A stretch of 64,000 bases of DNA, taken from positions 18,435,752 through 18,499,751 of the forward strand of contig CM041548.1 in assembly GCA_023238725.1 (NCBI GenBank). The letters are read 5' to 3'. Numbering within the stretch: the first letter of the stretch is position 1; the number at the start of each line of letters is the position of its first letter. The position numbers and the translations under genes were made by a program. This DNA is from Scortum barcoo (taxonomy: Eukaryota; Chordata; Actinopteri; Centrarchiformes; Terapontidae). Positions 21,541 through 34,850 of the stretch are shown here, in pieces. The notes below the pieces were generated by a model. It was not told where the DNA came from, did not search any database, and saw only the letters and a program-made list of their open reading frames with translations.

Positions 21541-24500
21541 ATTATTGTGCAGAGTGAAAGAAAAAAAGAGAAATCTAGAGAATATTACCTCTCATACATA
21601 CTGTTACTGTATGTATTTATAATATATGTATACTGATGGTTTTGTCTTGGATTGAGAGAGAAGAACTACACTTATCTGTATGTTTTGGCAGCACTTTGGG
21701 CAGTTTTATCTTTTTAAATTCATTGCTAACTTTGGCCTTTGAGCACCCAGTCAGATCTGCGTTTATCTTGCTAATGTGACAGATTTAGAGATGCGACAGA
21801 CGGAGTCACTCGTCTCTGTCAGTCTCAGATGCCATCTGAACTGATGAGCCCGTCAGGCTGCTCGCAGGGAGAAAAAAACTACCAACACACAGCTTCCTGT
21901 TAGTCTTTTCCCAAAAAGAGGAGTGCCCTCTCTCTGAGTCTGACTTCAGATGATACACACTGTGAGTGTGCAGCTTATCCAGTCAGAGTTGAATGTATGA
22001 CTCCACGCAAATATTTATTCTTAGCTGCCCAGTGAGTTTTCCTCTGAATTCATTAGGGCATGAGACCTTGAATGAGTCATCCTTAAAGTCGGCGGTGGTG
22101 AGACTAAACACAACTACGCTATTCAGAGCTGTGATGTCATTGCTGGAGGCCTGAATCCTCCAGAACTGCTCCTGTGTCACTATTCCTGTAATCTGCTCAG
22201 CCCCAAAACACATGGAGTCAATCAGCAGCCTTACCTGAGCATTTCCTGCCTTTACCCTCTCCTGTAAACTCCCCCCCACTCCCCCGTATACCCCCGAGTT
22301 AGTCATGAAGTTGACTGTTTGCTGACCTTAACCTCGCCAACTGCAATTTCCCAATCAGAGCTCAGCAATTGTAGCTGGCATGTGAAGCACTGAGGGTGAA
22401 GAGTTTACTTCCAAACCGAAACACAAAAGCAAACGTGACATGAACTGATCGAGGAATTGATTTATCTGCTCCGATGTCGGGCTAACAAACCTATAATAGC
22501 AACCTCTTGTGTCATTTGCTCATTGTATTATTATGTTTAGGCTGATGCTTGTTCTTAAGTTACGACTCCAGGCAAACTGATATAAGATAGCAACGCCTTA
22601 CCAAAAGTGCTCAGTTAGTCCTCATTCTCAAATCATCTAAATCATCACCTGGTGTTACCTTCATTGTTTTTGCATTACATTGTGTAGGTAACCACATTAA
22701 TTGAGTTTTTAGCAAATCAGCTTAAACATTATAAAGTAAATCGACAGTTGCCAGCTTGAAACAAGAAGCAGCTTTTGTCCACGTTTATGTGCAATCAGAC
22801 ACCCAAACTTACGAAGACTTGTGGCACAAATCTTTTGTGCTACTTCAAAATGGATCATAAGCCAGTGTTTTATGTTTTTTTAGCATTATATATTGTGTAT
22901 GTAGCCCATGTGTGCACATCTGAGACCCTTTTACTCTTTTCTTACTTTTCTTTCTTTGTGTTTACTCACTTTTATTTGTTAGAGTCAGAATGACATTAAA
23001 TGGTTGCTCTTTTGCTACCTCTGTGTAATCAAATAGCCCACATGACTACATATTTTCTTGCGTATCTGATGCTATTTTCCTTGTAAAGTGCTGCAAGACT
23101 GTGCTCAGATCATTAAAGTAAGCTTGTGCCATGAAGTAAGCAAAATCACTTCCACAGAAACTGACTACCAATATCTTATAGTCATATTGAAACAGATGTG
23201 TTTCCAGTAAAATATTCCTCTGACTGATTTAATTTCCTTTACCGACATCTGATCAGCTTTTGTTTCATGCCCGACCAGCTTTAATCAAAAGGGGGAGCGT
23301 GGGGGCAGGTGCAGCGCCTCGTTCCAGGTGAGACCAGGATATGTTCAAGCACGAAAGAGGAAAAGTGCTCGTTAATTATTAAAGACTGTTTAAGACAGCG
23401 GAAAGGAGCAGCACAGTGTGGGATGTGGCGAAGGTGATGCTGCAGGTGTGATAAATGAATGTACAAATGTGTCAAAACATCAGCTTAAAGAATAATAAAA
23501 GAATAATACCTGGAATCACATTTTAAAAAAAGTACAAAAACACCCACAATCTCAGAGCTGATTCATATAAAGTGCCGTTAATCTTGAGAAAAAGAAACCT
23601 GAGATCCAGGGGAGGATCACTCATGTTTTTTTTGGCAGAGACGGATGCTATTAAGGCTGCTATGTTTGTTGTTACTGAATAGGGTGTCTACCTTTGAGGT
23701 CAAATTACACCTTTACCTGGATTTTACGAGACCCGAGTGCGTATTTACAGATAATAAAGCTCACACAGTGGGCTCCTTTGTTACAAAAACCTCAATTCAC
23801 CAGTGTTTTCAAGCCCAGAGAGGCATGCACCAACAGGACAAACACCCCCACAGAGTCGCTCTCCATATAAGGCTGCTGTACAAACTTCATTGCATAACAC
23901 GGCTATCCACAGAGTTGCCCAGTACCTGCACACAAAACAGTCGAGAGAAGGAGTGTTTTGGTCTGTCTGAACATTTTGTCTTTTCGCGACTGCTGTTTGT
24001 GAGGCACAGCTCTTCTTTGGGATTCGTGCCCAGGGAGCTGACGTCACTGGATGCCGAGCGGTGCCAGTCTGCAGCAGCACGTCTCAAAATTACAGGGCAT
24101 CACCAACAACACTCGCTAACATGGATACACCGTGAGGACAAACAACAAACAATGCTCACTTTGTCTGTTTTTCTTTTTTTTCCCCCCTTCTTCCTTTCTA
24201 GTAGGCGAAACAAGCAGCCGTGATTATTATTAAATGTTCTGCTAAATTGAGTGTTTTAATCAAGATAATTCCAAATAACAAACTGGTTCCATGTTTCACA
24301 GGTTAAAAAAAGCAGCTATTTTTAGTCATAATGACCCCCGAGTTCTATAAATACCAGTCCCAGTGTTTCATGACACGTAGAAAGTAACACAGTTGTTGCT
24401 GAGTGTTAATAGGATGACAGAAATGTGTGTCAGTTTCCTCTGTGAGCAGCAGCTCCAAGCTACAACATGGCTTAGGTATTTTTTTCAGATTGAAACATCT

Positions 24501-27500
24501 GGATTTAATCTTGGCTCCATTTACTGAACTGCTCTTACCCTACTTATAGCCATATTTTAGTTTTATTGTCTGGTTTGAGTACTATTTTATCTGTCGCCTG
24601 ACTTTGTTTTGTCTTCTGTTTTGGCCATTTCTCCCTACATGAACAGATGATTTAAAGAAATGAAATCTGACTTAAAAATATCACCCGAACTACACATGTG
24701 ATCCTCTTCTGTATGACAAATACTTCAATCCAGTTTTCTAGGTTGACAAACCGTCTTTAGTATCACCAAAATACTCATTATGTTTTGTGCAAAGGACCGT
24801 TCTGATAGATATGAAGGGAAAACCAAAGAGCCCGAGTGGTCACATTATATTTTATTTAGGCTTTATTTAGTAACTTTATTGAGTCTTTGAATTCATTTGC
24901 ACAATTTAGTACATTTGGAAAGAAATAGTGAAACATACTTAAGAAATACTTCAATTTTGCACACAACATACTCAAAACCAGGCAACAGAATAAACCAATG
25001 ATGTGTTTGATTTCTGTAAAATGTTTGCAGGAGAAGCAGCGGATGTCCACATTAAGGTGCTCTGACTAATAACAATGCTCTCACAAGCAAAGTTTGACAA
25101 TACGTCTCCATAATGCATCCCCAAACTGATATAAACCTTAGTTATTGAATCACTTCAGATGGGAAAAAAGAACAAATACAGTCTCCAAGCTGTCGTGTTA
25201 AAATGGCTCCTTCCTGTTCTTGTTGTTTTATGAAACTGTGGGCAGTGAGTATATTAAGTGTGCAATTTAGTAAAATGAGCAATTAAATTGAAAATAAAAT
25301 GATTATGTGACCTCTCAAGGGCTTTAGAAAAAAACCTTCCATTTTAATTTTCCTAAACCACTCCAGGGAATCTCAAACTGGTGTTTATTCATTTTAATAA
25401 CGGTGTTTATCTTCACATTCTCTTTAAAAGTCTATTTTTGTGTTTATTAAACTATTTCATGTTTAATATACCATGCAAATTGATTTTTTGACTAAAAGTA
25501 GATGTAATATACTTTGTCCAGGATCCAGTTCTTAGGATACGTCCATACTTCAAACCATCTTTGGGACATGTCCATTTCTCTTAACATGCTATTTTTAGAA
25601 ATATTTCAGAGGATAAGGAGTTAAACTGTTTATTGCTACCTGAGGCAGATTATCCAGTTTAATCCAGTGTTTAGAAAACATTTGCTATCTGCTGTCTTAA
25701 GCTGCGTAACAGTTCAAACACACGTCCTGTCAGTAAGAAAGACTTCCTCCAGAGGAAGAAGGATCTTAGTGAATTCATGTTTTTGTTGCTTTCCCTTCAA
25801 ATATTTAACGTGGGGTTCGGATGTACACCAGATGCCCCTTCCTCACTTTGCGGTTTATTTGTATGCATGTGGTGGCAGATGGGGTGGGGGGGTCATTGTG
25901 CACCTTGGCTGAGCGGCTTGATGGGTCACAGTTCAGCGGCAGAGCTTCAAATGAGGAGGAAGGGGAGGCCTGGCAGGGACGGCTGCCTCTTCCATCTGCA
26001 TTACCTGCGTCTCTGGTGGCTGCTCGCTCACTTACAGACCCTTTGTGTCTTTCATCAGTACCCATGGATACCTCAGCCTGAACCTGAACACATTATGGGA
26101 TCGCACACAAAGGACAAGGCATGCAAGGCTTTTACAGTCTCCCTCAGAGAGTATTAGAAACCCACAGGCTTTCTGATCGGGCACAGCCAGCCCGTTTGGA
26201 CGTAATGCGGCATACCAGAGGCTGAAACTGGGTTGGAAAATAGTTCTTCTGTGCGCATATGTGTGTGAGAATAGAGAAATTCCTCGGCATAAAACGTCCC
26301 ACTTCACGATCTGATATGTTTAGCAGAGTTGCCCCATCTGAAAGCCCCCAGAATGCCGAGTATTTTCTTGATCTGGGCTGAGCTAAAGGGGAAGGCATGC
26401 AGGGCTGATCCCAGGGTCACCGCGCTTAAAAGCTGATGTGGACGGCAGCCAGTCGAGTGAAGACACAGAGAGAAAGAGAGACTGACTCAGTGAGCTGCAC
26501 CGCATGTTTGTTTGTGTGTCTTCTTGTTTGTCCTCGTCCTGCTGCATCGTCTGAGTCAGGCGGGACATCGGGGGGGGGTGACTCACGTTCTGGGGTATGA
26601 GGTATTTTGCTTTTGTGTGTCACCACGAGCTGCCCTCCCTGCACAGTCGGAGAGTCGTCCTCTTTGCCAGATGAGTAAAGCAGGTCCGTTTACAGGAGCA
26701 GCTGCCAAGGAGGAGGCCGGAGGTTTGTTTGGAGAATCTGCGTGCTATTGCTGCTGATGAAACCCGTGTTTGCATGTTGCACCTGTCACGTCGCCGTTCT
26801 GCAGTTTTCTGCAGGTTTACATTTTCAAAATCACATCATCAATCACAACTCGGAGGCAATGCATAGTACACATATCAAAGTATGAGCCTACATGACACAC
26901 TCACTCCTTTTTCACCTTTTTCCTCATTTTTACAAACCTATATATTGTTTCTGCTGCTGTGAATAAATAAAAAATAATGCCCAACAAATTTACTCCTGTT
27001 TGACTACCATTTGTTAAACAACAGTGCCCATATTTTTGGGGAAATTACCTTGCAATTTCTCAAATAATTTAATTAAACCATTACATTAAAGATGTTGGCC
27101 TTCGGTGCAAACCAGCGGGCTTGGTAGACTTTGTAGGGAAGTTTGAAAGTATTGAGAGTTGGACTAATACGCTGTTGGTTTTGGACTTTTCATTGGATTT
27201 GTTGCCAGTAAGTAAAATATAGAATAACATCACTAGTTTCCTTTAATATCATCAACATTCAGTTTGACTTTGGTATAAGGAGAGTTGATTAAAAAAAAAA
27301 AAAAAAAAACGTGAAACAACCTCAAACATTTGGCCATCAGTGAAAAATAAAAATGTGCACAGGAACTGAAGCAGGAACAGCAGCATGTTTAACACAGCAG
27401 CACCAGTACTGTAACTATCTACCCAGATTCCCATAATAACAGGTTTCCCATCATAAATTGCCCCCTCACTCCCAGTCAGAGATGGATCCACCCTCATGGC

Positions 27501-28818
27501 TCACCAGCCAGCCTGCACATCTTAACTCCATGACACTCCTGAACCCCAAGCCGCAGAGCTTTCACCAGTGAGGCCCCATGGAAAACTTCGACTGGACACT
27601 GCGAGGAAGCCCAGCTTTGTGGTCATGGCAGGGGAACATGATTGGATAAACATACGGCAAAGCCTCAAACCGATTCACTCAGTGCCCGGTGGTGATGTGA
27701 CGACTGGCAGGCAGTGAGGTTTTTACTCAGTAAAAGGGGGGCGGTGGGAGGTTTGGATCTGCAGGGCACATACTGTTCCTGGAAGCAGCGGTGGGTCTGC
27801 GAAACCCAGAGTTTTTAAACGGAAGATGGAAAAGGACGTTTATCCGCGCAGAGCAGGCCAGGCAGCAGCGACATCCTCAGTCACTGTTTATTAAAAACAG
27901 GCCTAATTAGCCAGAGCCGGAGCTATTTCGATCTGCAGGGAGCAGGTGACCTGTGTTACAGCAAACTGGGTCGCGTGTTTGCACGTCATTCGCCGTCTGA
28001 CCCGAGCGTGCCCCCAGCCAGGAAAAAAAAAAACCTCCTCATTTTTCAATTAAAGCCGATCATCAGTGTGTTAGTTCCTGTTTGAATCTGTGACCAGCTG
28101 AGCTCATCAATGTGTGTGTGAGCTCAGTGCATCGTAAAACAAGCCACTCCAGGTCTTTGAAGTGGATCACTGCAGGGGTAGTTTGAAGGAGCCATGCTGA
28201 CCCGTCATTAATGAGCCAAAGGAAAGAAGAGGACGGAGCATAAAACCTGAGAGAGGAGCCGTGAGGAGTGTTTCAGTGGCTCGATGCAAACATAAGCCTG
28301 CATGTGTTCAGTGCTTTGAATTCATTTATGAATAAAACTGGTGTTGGACAAAGTCAAATCAAACCAAAAATAAAAAGACATCATTTTGTCCTCGGTGAAG
28401 TCTGACAAGAACAGAACAGTTTACGTCAATGTCTTTTGTGTATTTTCCATTTCAAAATACTTCTCAATACTTCTCCAGACTCAGATTTCCAGACTTCTTT
28501 GCAGATTTTTCACACCACATTTGACATCAATGACTCCAAACAAGTTCAATGCACAACTTTTTATTCAAGCTGATAAAACACTGGTTTTATTGCCAACTGT
28601 ATACCTTCAACCTCCACAGTAACAGGAGGGAGCATCCCATCTACAACTAGTGATGCTATTTAAGCTTTTATTTTTCCTTTACATATTTAATTAATTTTTT
28701 CCTTTTTCCTTTAATAAGAATCATAAATGAGTTGAAAAAAGGGTCTGTGCAGCTTTGTTTATTCACTGTCTCCATGGAAACGACGATGAACGGTTTCCTT
28801 ACTCAGAAAAGAGTCACG
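21541..28818. other. Intergenic DNA, 21.5-28.8 kb
   Basis: No gene is recognised in these 7.3 kb. The longest open frame in the whole window lies here (23645-24223, plus, 192 codons) but has no support as a gene. An A tract of about 20 bases is at 27291-27310. The stretch 27840-28030 is unique and motif-rich. The remainder is unique-looking AT-leaning sequence. Confidence 0.45.
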
Positions 28819-29267
28819 TGTTAGGGTTTTGCATGTTCTTTGTCCTGCACTTCCGGTTTTATTTTGTAGTCTCGTCTCTCCTCTCGTTTCTCACTTTACT
28901 TCCTGCCCTTTTGTGTTTCCCTCCTTTTTTGATTGCCTGCTCTGCCCCAATTAGGTTCACCTGTCCTCATTAGTCTCCACCTGTTTCCACTTTCCTTTCC
29001 TCCTATTTAAGCCAGTCCTTCTCCTTTGTTCTTTGTCGTGTCGTCTGTGCTGTGCTGTGCTGATTTGTTCTGTGCCGTGCTGATCGGTTCTGTCCTGTGC
29101 TTCGCTTCCTGTTCTGTTCCTGCCTCAACCCTCGTGTGTTCCTGCCTTGTGTTCCCGTGTTCATCATCAATAAAAAGTAAAACGTCTACTCCCTCCTCCT
29201 GCTCCCAGCCTCCTGCCTCATCTGCATCCTGGGTCCAATTCCGCCTCACCTAGCACCTACCCTAACA
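28819..29267 (+). mobile_element. Solo LTR of a retrotransposon
   Basis: The 449-bp block begins TGTTAGG and ends CCTAACA, a perfect 7-bp inverted terminal repeat of the TG...CA type. It is flanked by TCACG on the left and TCACC on the right, a 5-bp duplication with one mismatch. Inside are a TATA-like TATTTAAG (29004-29011) and an AATAAA (29169-29174) in the right order for U3-R-U5. No internal gag/pol sequence or second LTR is adjacent, so it is a solo LTR, most like fish Ty3/Gypsy-type elements. Confidence 0.75.
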
Positions 29268-30272
29268 TCACCTGCTCCAAGTTGCCTCCAATTTTCTGAT
29301 AGCCTGTCCCTTCCACTACATCACTAGATAACAGCCTGTCTCCAGCTTAATATTTGTTTATCTGTGATGCTATGTATATATGCAATATATGCAATTTAAA
29401 AGAGCCTTTTTATTGACATCTTTTCCCCTCCAGTCTAATTAATTTGAAATAAAACTAACTTGGTTGCGGTTGCTCAGATTTGGCTGTTTGACTCCTCCCG
29501 TTTTTCAGGTTGAGCCAAACCTTCCCGACAGTTATGCATCCTCCCAGCAACCTTCTGATTCCGTCTGGCTCCATTTCTCTTCTGTTTTTTCTGACATTTC
29601 ACACTGAAGTTATAAAGAAATTCCAACCATCCAACGTCATCCCAAGGTCCTCCAGTATTTAGTTTTCTTCGTCTTACTTCACAAACTCCGCCTTCGCGCC
29701 GCCATTCTCAAATTTAGGTTCCATCGGCCTTGCTGATGCTGTCCTTTGCCCTTTTTGTAAGGTCTGCCAGCTGGCTCTTTGTGTTTCGTCGCCAAGGCCG
29801 TCCTCCGGACCCCTAAAGTTCTTCTTTACCTCCCTGTGACTGAGTCTATTCTGCCTCAGTTTTACAGCAACTGAAGCTCCTTCTCCCTCGTGCCCTTCCA
29901 TCCCTCCTTTTGCAGTCGTTCGTTATTGACGTTTTGGTGGTGGGAAGACAACAGAAGAAGAGCACCTACCCTAACATCACGCATAACTACATCACTAGTA
30001 GAAGAAGAAGAGAATTTAAAAGATTTTTATTGACTCTTTTCTAATTAATTTGCTGTTGATTCACATCAGTTTTGCAATTTCTCTTCTGTTTCTTTTCACA
30101 CTGGTTATAAAGAAAGTATTTAGTTTTACCACAAACTGTGGAGGCTCTTTGTGTTTCGCAGAGTCGTTCGTTATGCTGTTGACCAGAAGAAGAGGCAGTA
30201 GAAGAAGAAGAGAATCTGCTGTTGAACATCAGTTTTGGTTTCTTTGGCCGTGGAGAGAGATGCTGTTGACAC
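29252..30272 (+). repeat. Three progressively shortened collinear duplications (A, B, C)
   Basis: Block A (29252-29960, about 709 bp) starts with the last bases of the LTR. Block B (29961 to about 30196) repeats A's landmarks in the same order with large gaps: AGCACCTACCCTAACATCAC, ACTACATCACTAG, AATTTAAAAGA, TTTTATTGAC, TCTAATTAATTTG, ATTTCTCTTCTGTTT, GTTATAAAGAAA, GTATTTAGTTTT, GGCTCTTTGTGTTTCG and AGTCGTTCGTTAT. Block C (about 30197-30272) repeats B's AGTAGAAGAAGAAGAGAAT, TGCTGTTGA, ACATCAGTTTTG and ATGCTGTTGAC, again with gaps. There is no coding potential. The gaps do not have GT-AG ends. Confidence 0.8.
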
Positions 30273-32334
30273 CCACGGCCTCCCGTCATCACAGCGGCGG
30301 CTCTGAGGGGATTATTGATTATCTCAGCTTGCTGTTGTGTTTGTGGGCGAGGGCGAGAAAGAGCCTCAGACAGAGAGACAATAAGAGACAGAGACAGAGA
30401 CGTGGACAGACAACGTGTCAGTGTTTGGTTAAGTTTAATAACACAACAACTTATACAGGTTTAATCATCCTGAAATAAAAAACTATATGTTTTTAAGTTC
30501 TAATAATACAGACAGAAGTTAATTTAAATACTTAATGTTGAAATAACCTTGAATATCTCATACAAGCTTATTTGTAAAGCACTTTTCAACAATCTCTGAC
30601 AGATAAAAAAGGGGTAAAACAAGATACAAACACAAGTCAATGTAAAGAGACTCATAGAAGAAAACAAGCTATAGTATAGTACTATAGTATAGTACAAGAT
30701 AGTAATGTGGTTTATGAAGATCAGCACCAACCTTTCATTCTCATTCTGGACTAAAGTCTTCATCAGTAGCCTGTATTTTGTGCAAAAATTCCATTTAAAT
30801 TTGTCCATTTTGTTCTTCTATAAGAATTCGGACTTTAACTTGTAACTGTGCTGCTTTTGCGTAAAGCAGCTTAGTTTAATTTTGTCCTGATTTTGGCGGT
30901 TCCTGTGGACACGTTAGGTTACATGTTCCCTTTGCATCGCTCCCCGCTGTGAGGCCACTTCACCAGGAGGACAGCGGGCGAAAGCTCTGGAAATGGACCC
31001 TCAATTAGCAGCTGAAGCAACTCGAGTTCAGCGCTGTTTAGTCTGATACTGTGGAAACAGTACAGTTAGAAAGTAATAAAGATAGTCTTTTGACTGTTGG
31101 TCTCATTGGCTTATCTAGGTTATATAGAGGCACTGGTATTAAGTGTTGAGACTGTTTCATAATTTGTCGTTGATTTAAATAAAAGATCTAAATACTTCCC
31201 CTACCACTGCTTACAATGTACTTACAGAGCAATACAGTAATATATGATATAAAAAAAAATATGATATGCTCAATTTAAAAAAACACCTAAAGGAAATGTG
31301 AGAAGAGGGCTGATCAAGAGGCCAACATGAGGGTGAATGTTACAGATGTATTGATAATTTGAAGGTCCACTGGGACAGCCGAGGCAGGACACTAAGCGGC
31401 AGAGGCTGCAGGAGGCGTCTCCGTCCGACCTCGGCGACTGTCTGCGGCTCCACCTGAAAAAGCAAAGAGCAGCCATCAGCCTTCACTGCTGCAGACTCTC
31501 TGACAGGCCTGTGTAAACACTGACGGAGGTTCATCTCTGTCATCGGCCGGGCGTCAGCGTCACACAAACACTGACACACATGTCGGCTCTGTTAGCAGCC
31601 GCAAGTGACATCTGGGATAAACAAGAACATCTCTAAATGTAAGCCATACAATGTTCGAACTGTCAGCGGCACATCTGCATAATGATCCCCCCACATGATT
31701 CTAATGTGTTTTATTGTCCAATTTATCATTTATGTGGTTTTATTTTGTGTTTGTGTTGCAAATGTGTGTTTACTCTAATTGCCTTCTGGATCAGGGTTGT
31801 ACACACACATACCATCTATCATCAGTTTTCTCAGGGACTGTTCATTTGTAGTTATTTTGCTTCGTGACAAGCACAAACAAGAGGTGCTGATGGCAGAAGG
31901 ACTCATAACGGCAACAAAAGTGAAGTAAATCACTTCACGGTGAGAGGCACATCAGTGTTATTCACAAGTTCACTGAACCCGATGATGCTCATTCACCCAG
32001 TTGCACTTAAAATAAAATCTTTGAAAACATTGAGTGATTTACATTTCTGTTTGTTAATGCTGCTTTTAATTACATTTTTTGGGATGTGGGTGTAGCGATT
32101 GTTTAAAAAAAAGGTTTTCAAATCATACTTTACCTCTCTTGGTACCTTAAATCTTGAACAGCGTGATTGATTTTTTAAATATTTTGCAAAATTTTCAAGT
32201 ACGCTTGGATTTTTGAAGTTAATACCAATTTATTTCAGTATAAGAATCCTTTTGAAGAAAATAATCTTTTTTTCATGCATTATTCTAGTGTAATGATTGT
32301 GTGATCTTCTCATCAAACATCAGTAACAAATGAT

Positions 32335-32480
32335 GATAGAAAAATACGGTACTTTACTTCAGTACAAATTTAAGGTACTTCTCATGCCATTTTTCTACTT
32401 TTACTTAGTTTTGATGGAAATGTTGTACTCTTGTTTTCAAATTAAGATTTTTGTACTTTAAACATATAAAAATATAAAAG
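32335..32480 (-). repeat. Fragment of 'AAGTACTTTTACT' repeat family
   Basis: GGTACTTTACTTCAGTAC, AAGGTACTTCTCATGCC and CTACTTTTACTTAGTTT in close succession identify a decayed fragment of the family in minus orientation. Confidence 0.4.
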
Positions 32481-33112
32481 TTCACCTGAAACAATTACTC
32501 AATAGGCAGACAATTTATTAGCAACTGAGGTATTTTTTCATGCAAAAACATTCCCATCTTCTCAAATGTGAAGATTTTCTGCTTTTCTTTTGAATTATTT
32601 TAATCTATTCATAAAAATTTGGAAGTTGTACAAAAAAAACACATTATGAATGTGTCTAAATCCTACTTTATTACCACTACAACAACATAATATTTCAAAT
32701 CAGTAAAATTTCCCCATGTCTTATCCAGGCTTCAAACTTTATATCACTAAAATGGTTTATTTGTGATTACACTGACATCTGTTTTGGCTTCAGAGCTCAG
32801 TCTGAAGGAAAAGTCTGTCTGGAATTTGATTTAACCTTCACACCAGCCTGTTAAAAACCACTCTGGTGAGTCACAGCCACCAAAGGTTTACTTTGACAGA
32901 GGCAGACAAATGACTAGTTAATGAACTTTCCCCTTTGGGTAAACTGTTTTTTTTCTGAAAGAGAAGCACAAAAAATTAAATAAAAGCAGGCAAAGATAGA
33001 CAAATTTATGGATAAATAAAAATAGCACCCCATCTTATTTCTCCTGGTTGGTTCCATTAATACGAACCGAGCTGAAATGTCGCTGTGCAGCAGCGGAGTA
33101 ATTATTTCTTCG

Positions 33113-33172
33113 ATTTGCATTTCAAATTCAATTCCCTCTCATGGAAAGACGTCGGGATAATAACATGCAAAT
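33113..33172. promoter_or_regulatory. Inverted pair of octamer motifs
   Basis: ATTTGCAT at 33113-33120 and ATGCAAAT at 33165-33172 are perfect POU-octamers in opposite orientation about 45 bp apart, with TAATTATT close by (33099-33106). The right one extends to ATGCAAATGAG, the same 11-mer as in the nedd9 promoter (61947-61957). The surroundings (33060-33200) look unique. An enhancer is only an inference. Confidence 0.35.
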
Positions 33173-34599
33173 GAGTTCATCAGAGTGAGAGAAGGAGAAA
33201 AAAAAACATGATGAGGAACAGATAGCAGAAAATTTCTTCTTGGCACTGCAGATAATTTAGGAGACTGATGAGTTTATTTTACTACAACGGATGGAGACAA
33301 AGGGAGAGTTCCCAAACAAACTTATTTTATTGGCATGTGAAAATATATTTTGGCTTCTATTGTGATAATCGATTAAGCATTAAGTGATTATTTTAAGCAA
33401 ATACTCACAGCCTTACCACTTGGAGTGAAAAACTGTGCTGGACATTTTTCACTATTTTTGTGGTGATTTATTGAGAAAATAACTGGAATATTAACACTTT
33501 GCATAAAAACCCTTATTAGCTGTGACATTTCAACCCAAGTTATTAAAGTGGAAACCAGCTGGGGGTTAATATGAACTCAGGAATGATTTATTGTCACAAA
33601 CTTAGCGATGAATGTGAGAATATCTGGTGCAGGCGAATCCACGTGTGCTGGTCTGTGTCAGTATTTCAAGTGCTTTTTGTTGGATGGGCCACAACAAAGA
33701 TGGAAAAAAAAAAAAAGACATGAGCCTCTCAATAATCATTTTTCTCTTTCTGACATCTCCTGACCATCCTCCAACGCTAAATATTTCCATCAGCTACCCC
33801 ACAGGTCTCGTCGCTTTTCCCTCCGCCTGTTTCCACGCACTTCCCGCTCCGTGTTAAATCCCCGATGACCAAAACCTAGACTTAGTAAATCTCCCGGTGA
33901 AAGCACTGGCCGGCCTCTTGTCAAATGATAAACTGCGCACATGTAACGTCTTCTGGAGCGAGTGGCGGTCTGTGAGCGTCGAAGCAGAGGCCGGGAGATG
34001 AGGTAACGCATGTCTGCACACACAGGAGCCGAGGCTGCAGCGAGCTGATGAGCTGAAACCTGTCCTGCAATTATTCTTCATATTTTCACACGATAAGGCT
34101 GTCAGAGGACATCAAAAGCAACAATGCCGTAAAATATTGGTCACAGCTTTATAATCGAGGCTGCAAAACTTGTGCTTTTACAGATAAAGTTTAATGTTTA
34201 ATATATAGAAGTGCACCTGATTTGTCCAGCAGCTAACTCATCGTTTGTTAAATCATTTGAAGAAATACGTGGCGCTGTGCAGCATTGATCCCCTCCAAAC
34301 TTGACGCCATTTTCATGGGAGTTTTTCTGTTGCTATTTTTGCCATTGGCTCAGGAAGATGATGACCTTATTCTAAATCTCACCTGCAAATTTAGGATCAT
34401 ATGACGTTTTTCCAACCAGGGAACCCGTGGACAATGAGTGCAAGACCAAAAAAAAATACAAGTAGAGATTTGGATGCAAGAGTCTGAAACCAGGCGAGCA
34501 AAAAGTTTCCTGTGATCAATATTTTTCTACTTACTTCATAAAGAGCTGTAACGTGAGCAGCAATGTTTAAATACTTCTCTGCTCTCTTTGTTTGTACTT

Positions 34600-34850
34600 T
34601 AGAAGAACCACTCAGCAATCCTGATTGCATTATTATTTCCTGACATCTCTCCACTGTTGTTATCTCCAAAAAAATAACTTTAGAGTTGCAGGTAGGCAGA
34701 TTTTTTAAAATTTGGTAAGAGTCTCCAGTCTTCATGCTAAGCTGGGCTAATCCTTACTTAACACACACATCACAGTGTCTAGTCTGGCTCTTCCAAAGAC
34801 ATCAATACACTTAAAAGTATTTCACCACAACTGTTCCTTTAGAGGCATAT
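34600..34850 (+). repeat. Right part of a 'TTATGCTAAGCTAGGCTAA' MITE-like copy
   Basis: CTTCATGCTAAGCTGGGCTAATCC (34731-34754) and the later CTGTTCCTTTA (about 34832) match the inner and terminal words of the element seen more completely at 56720-57285. The left end is not recognisable. Confidence 0.35.

Noticed and set aside
23645..24223. Longest open frame in the window, 192 codons on plus, starting with a Leu-rich signal-peptide-like MLLRLLCLLLLN.
   Set aside because: In 64 kb read in six frames, about one frame of this length is expected by chance. There is no recognisable domain, the composition is that of the surrounding DNA, and no splice or promoter context supports it.
26424..26450. 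ATG TGG ACG..., considered as an alternative nedd9 first exon like the MWTR exon of the mammalian long isoform.
   Set aside because: The fourth codon is not Arg and no GT donor follows in phase. No other MWTR-like start with a donor was found in the interval.
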